DNA from: Dendronephthya gigantea
Lineage: Eukaryota > Cnidaria > Anthozoa > Malacalcyonacea > Nephtheidae
Direction of reading: 5' to 3'
Length of the DNA stretch: 64,000 nt
Assembly (NCBI RefSeq): GCF_004324835.1
Contig: NW_021163057.1
Location: 610,001-674,000 of the forward strand
A program made the translations under genes and the position numbers. Below the pieces are notes generated by a model. That model saw nothing but the letters and a program-made list of their open reading frames with translations, made no database searches and was not told the origin of the DNA. This document shows positions 63,860-64,000 of this stretch, piece by piece; position 1 is the first letter of the stretch; every line of letters begins with the position of its first letter.

Positions 63860-64000
63860 AGGAACGAGAATAACTATATGCATGCATGCATGCATGTATA
63901 AGCAACCAGGGTAGTAAAATGTGTATAATATATCAACAAACATTAGCTATATTGGCCTATAATGCTACAACATTTATAAATCATCGGCAACTCTCGTAAA

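Overview
The window looks like an AT-rich, intron-rich, transposon-rich stretch of an invertebrate nuclear genome, most likely a cnidarian and probably an anthozoan. The reasons are the TLDc plus fibrinogen-like multidomain genes, a small bursicon/CTCK-type cystine-knot gene, a K02A2.6-like Ty3/gypsy element, and dense foldback (MITE) elements. The species assignment is inference. I saw no rRNA, convincing tRNA gene or CRISPR array.

Left part (1-36969): two tandem paralogous genes lie on the minus strand. Gene 2 (36969 down to 12345) can be read completely as 11 coding exons whose phases join without conflict: 1800 nt, 599 residues. It encodes a signal peptide, a short cysteine-bearing segment, a fibrinogen-like region starting with a VWCDM-TDGGG motif, and a C-terminal TLDc domain that ends in a stop codon. 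Gene 1 (7689 down past position 1) shows the first nine exons with the same phases and mostly the same lengths; its TLDc exons should lie outside the left edge. The introns are crowded with inverted-repeat elements. The largest insertion is in gene 2 intron 8, where three elements appear nested: an outer inverted-repeat element (about 19607-25460), a GGGCCGG-ended MITE (19856-25195) and a young Ty3/gypsy LTR retrotransposon (20781-25164).

Middle part (36970-59964): about 23 kb without a gene I can support. It holds a decayed LINE fragment, mariner ends and a few MITEs. Two weak exon candidates are noted.

Right part (59965-64000): a small intronless plus-strand gene encodes a secreted 109-residue, 11-cysteine CTCK protein resembling bursicon subunits. 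Two MITEs follow. The two minus-strand genes probably make secreted or cell-surface matrix-type proteins and the CTCK gene a secreted ligand-like protein. Nothing in the sequence links the two gene types functionally.
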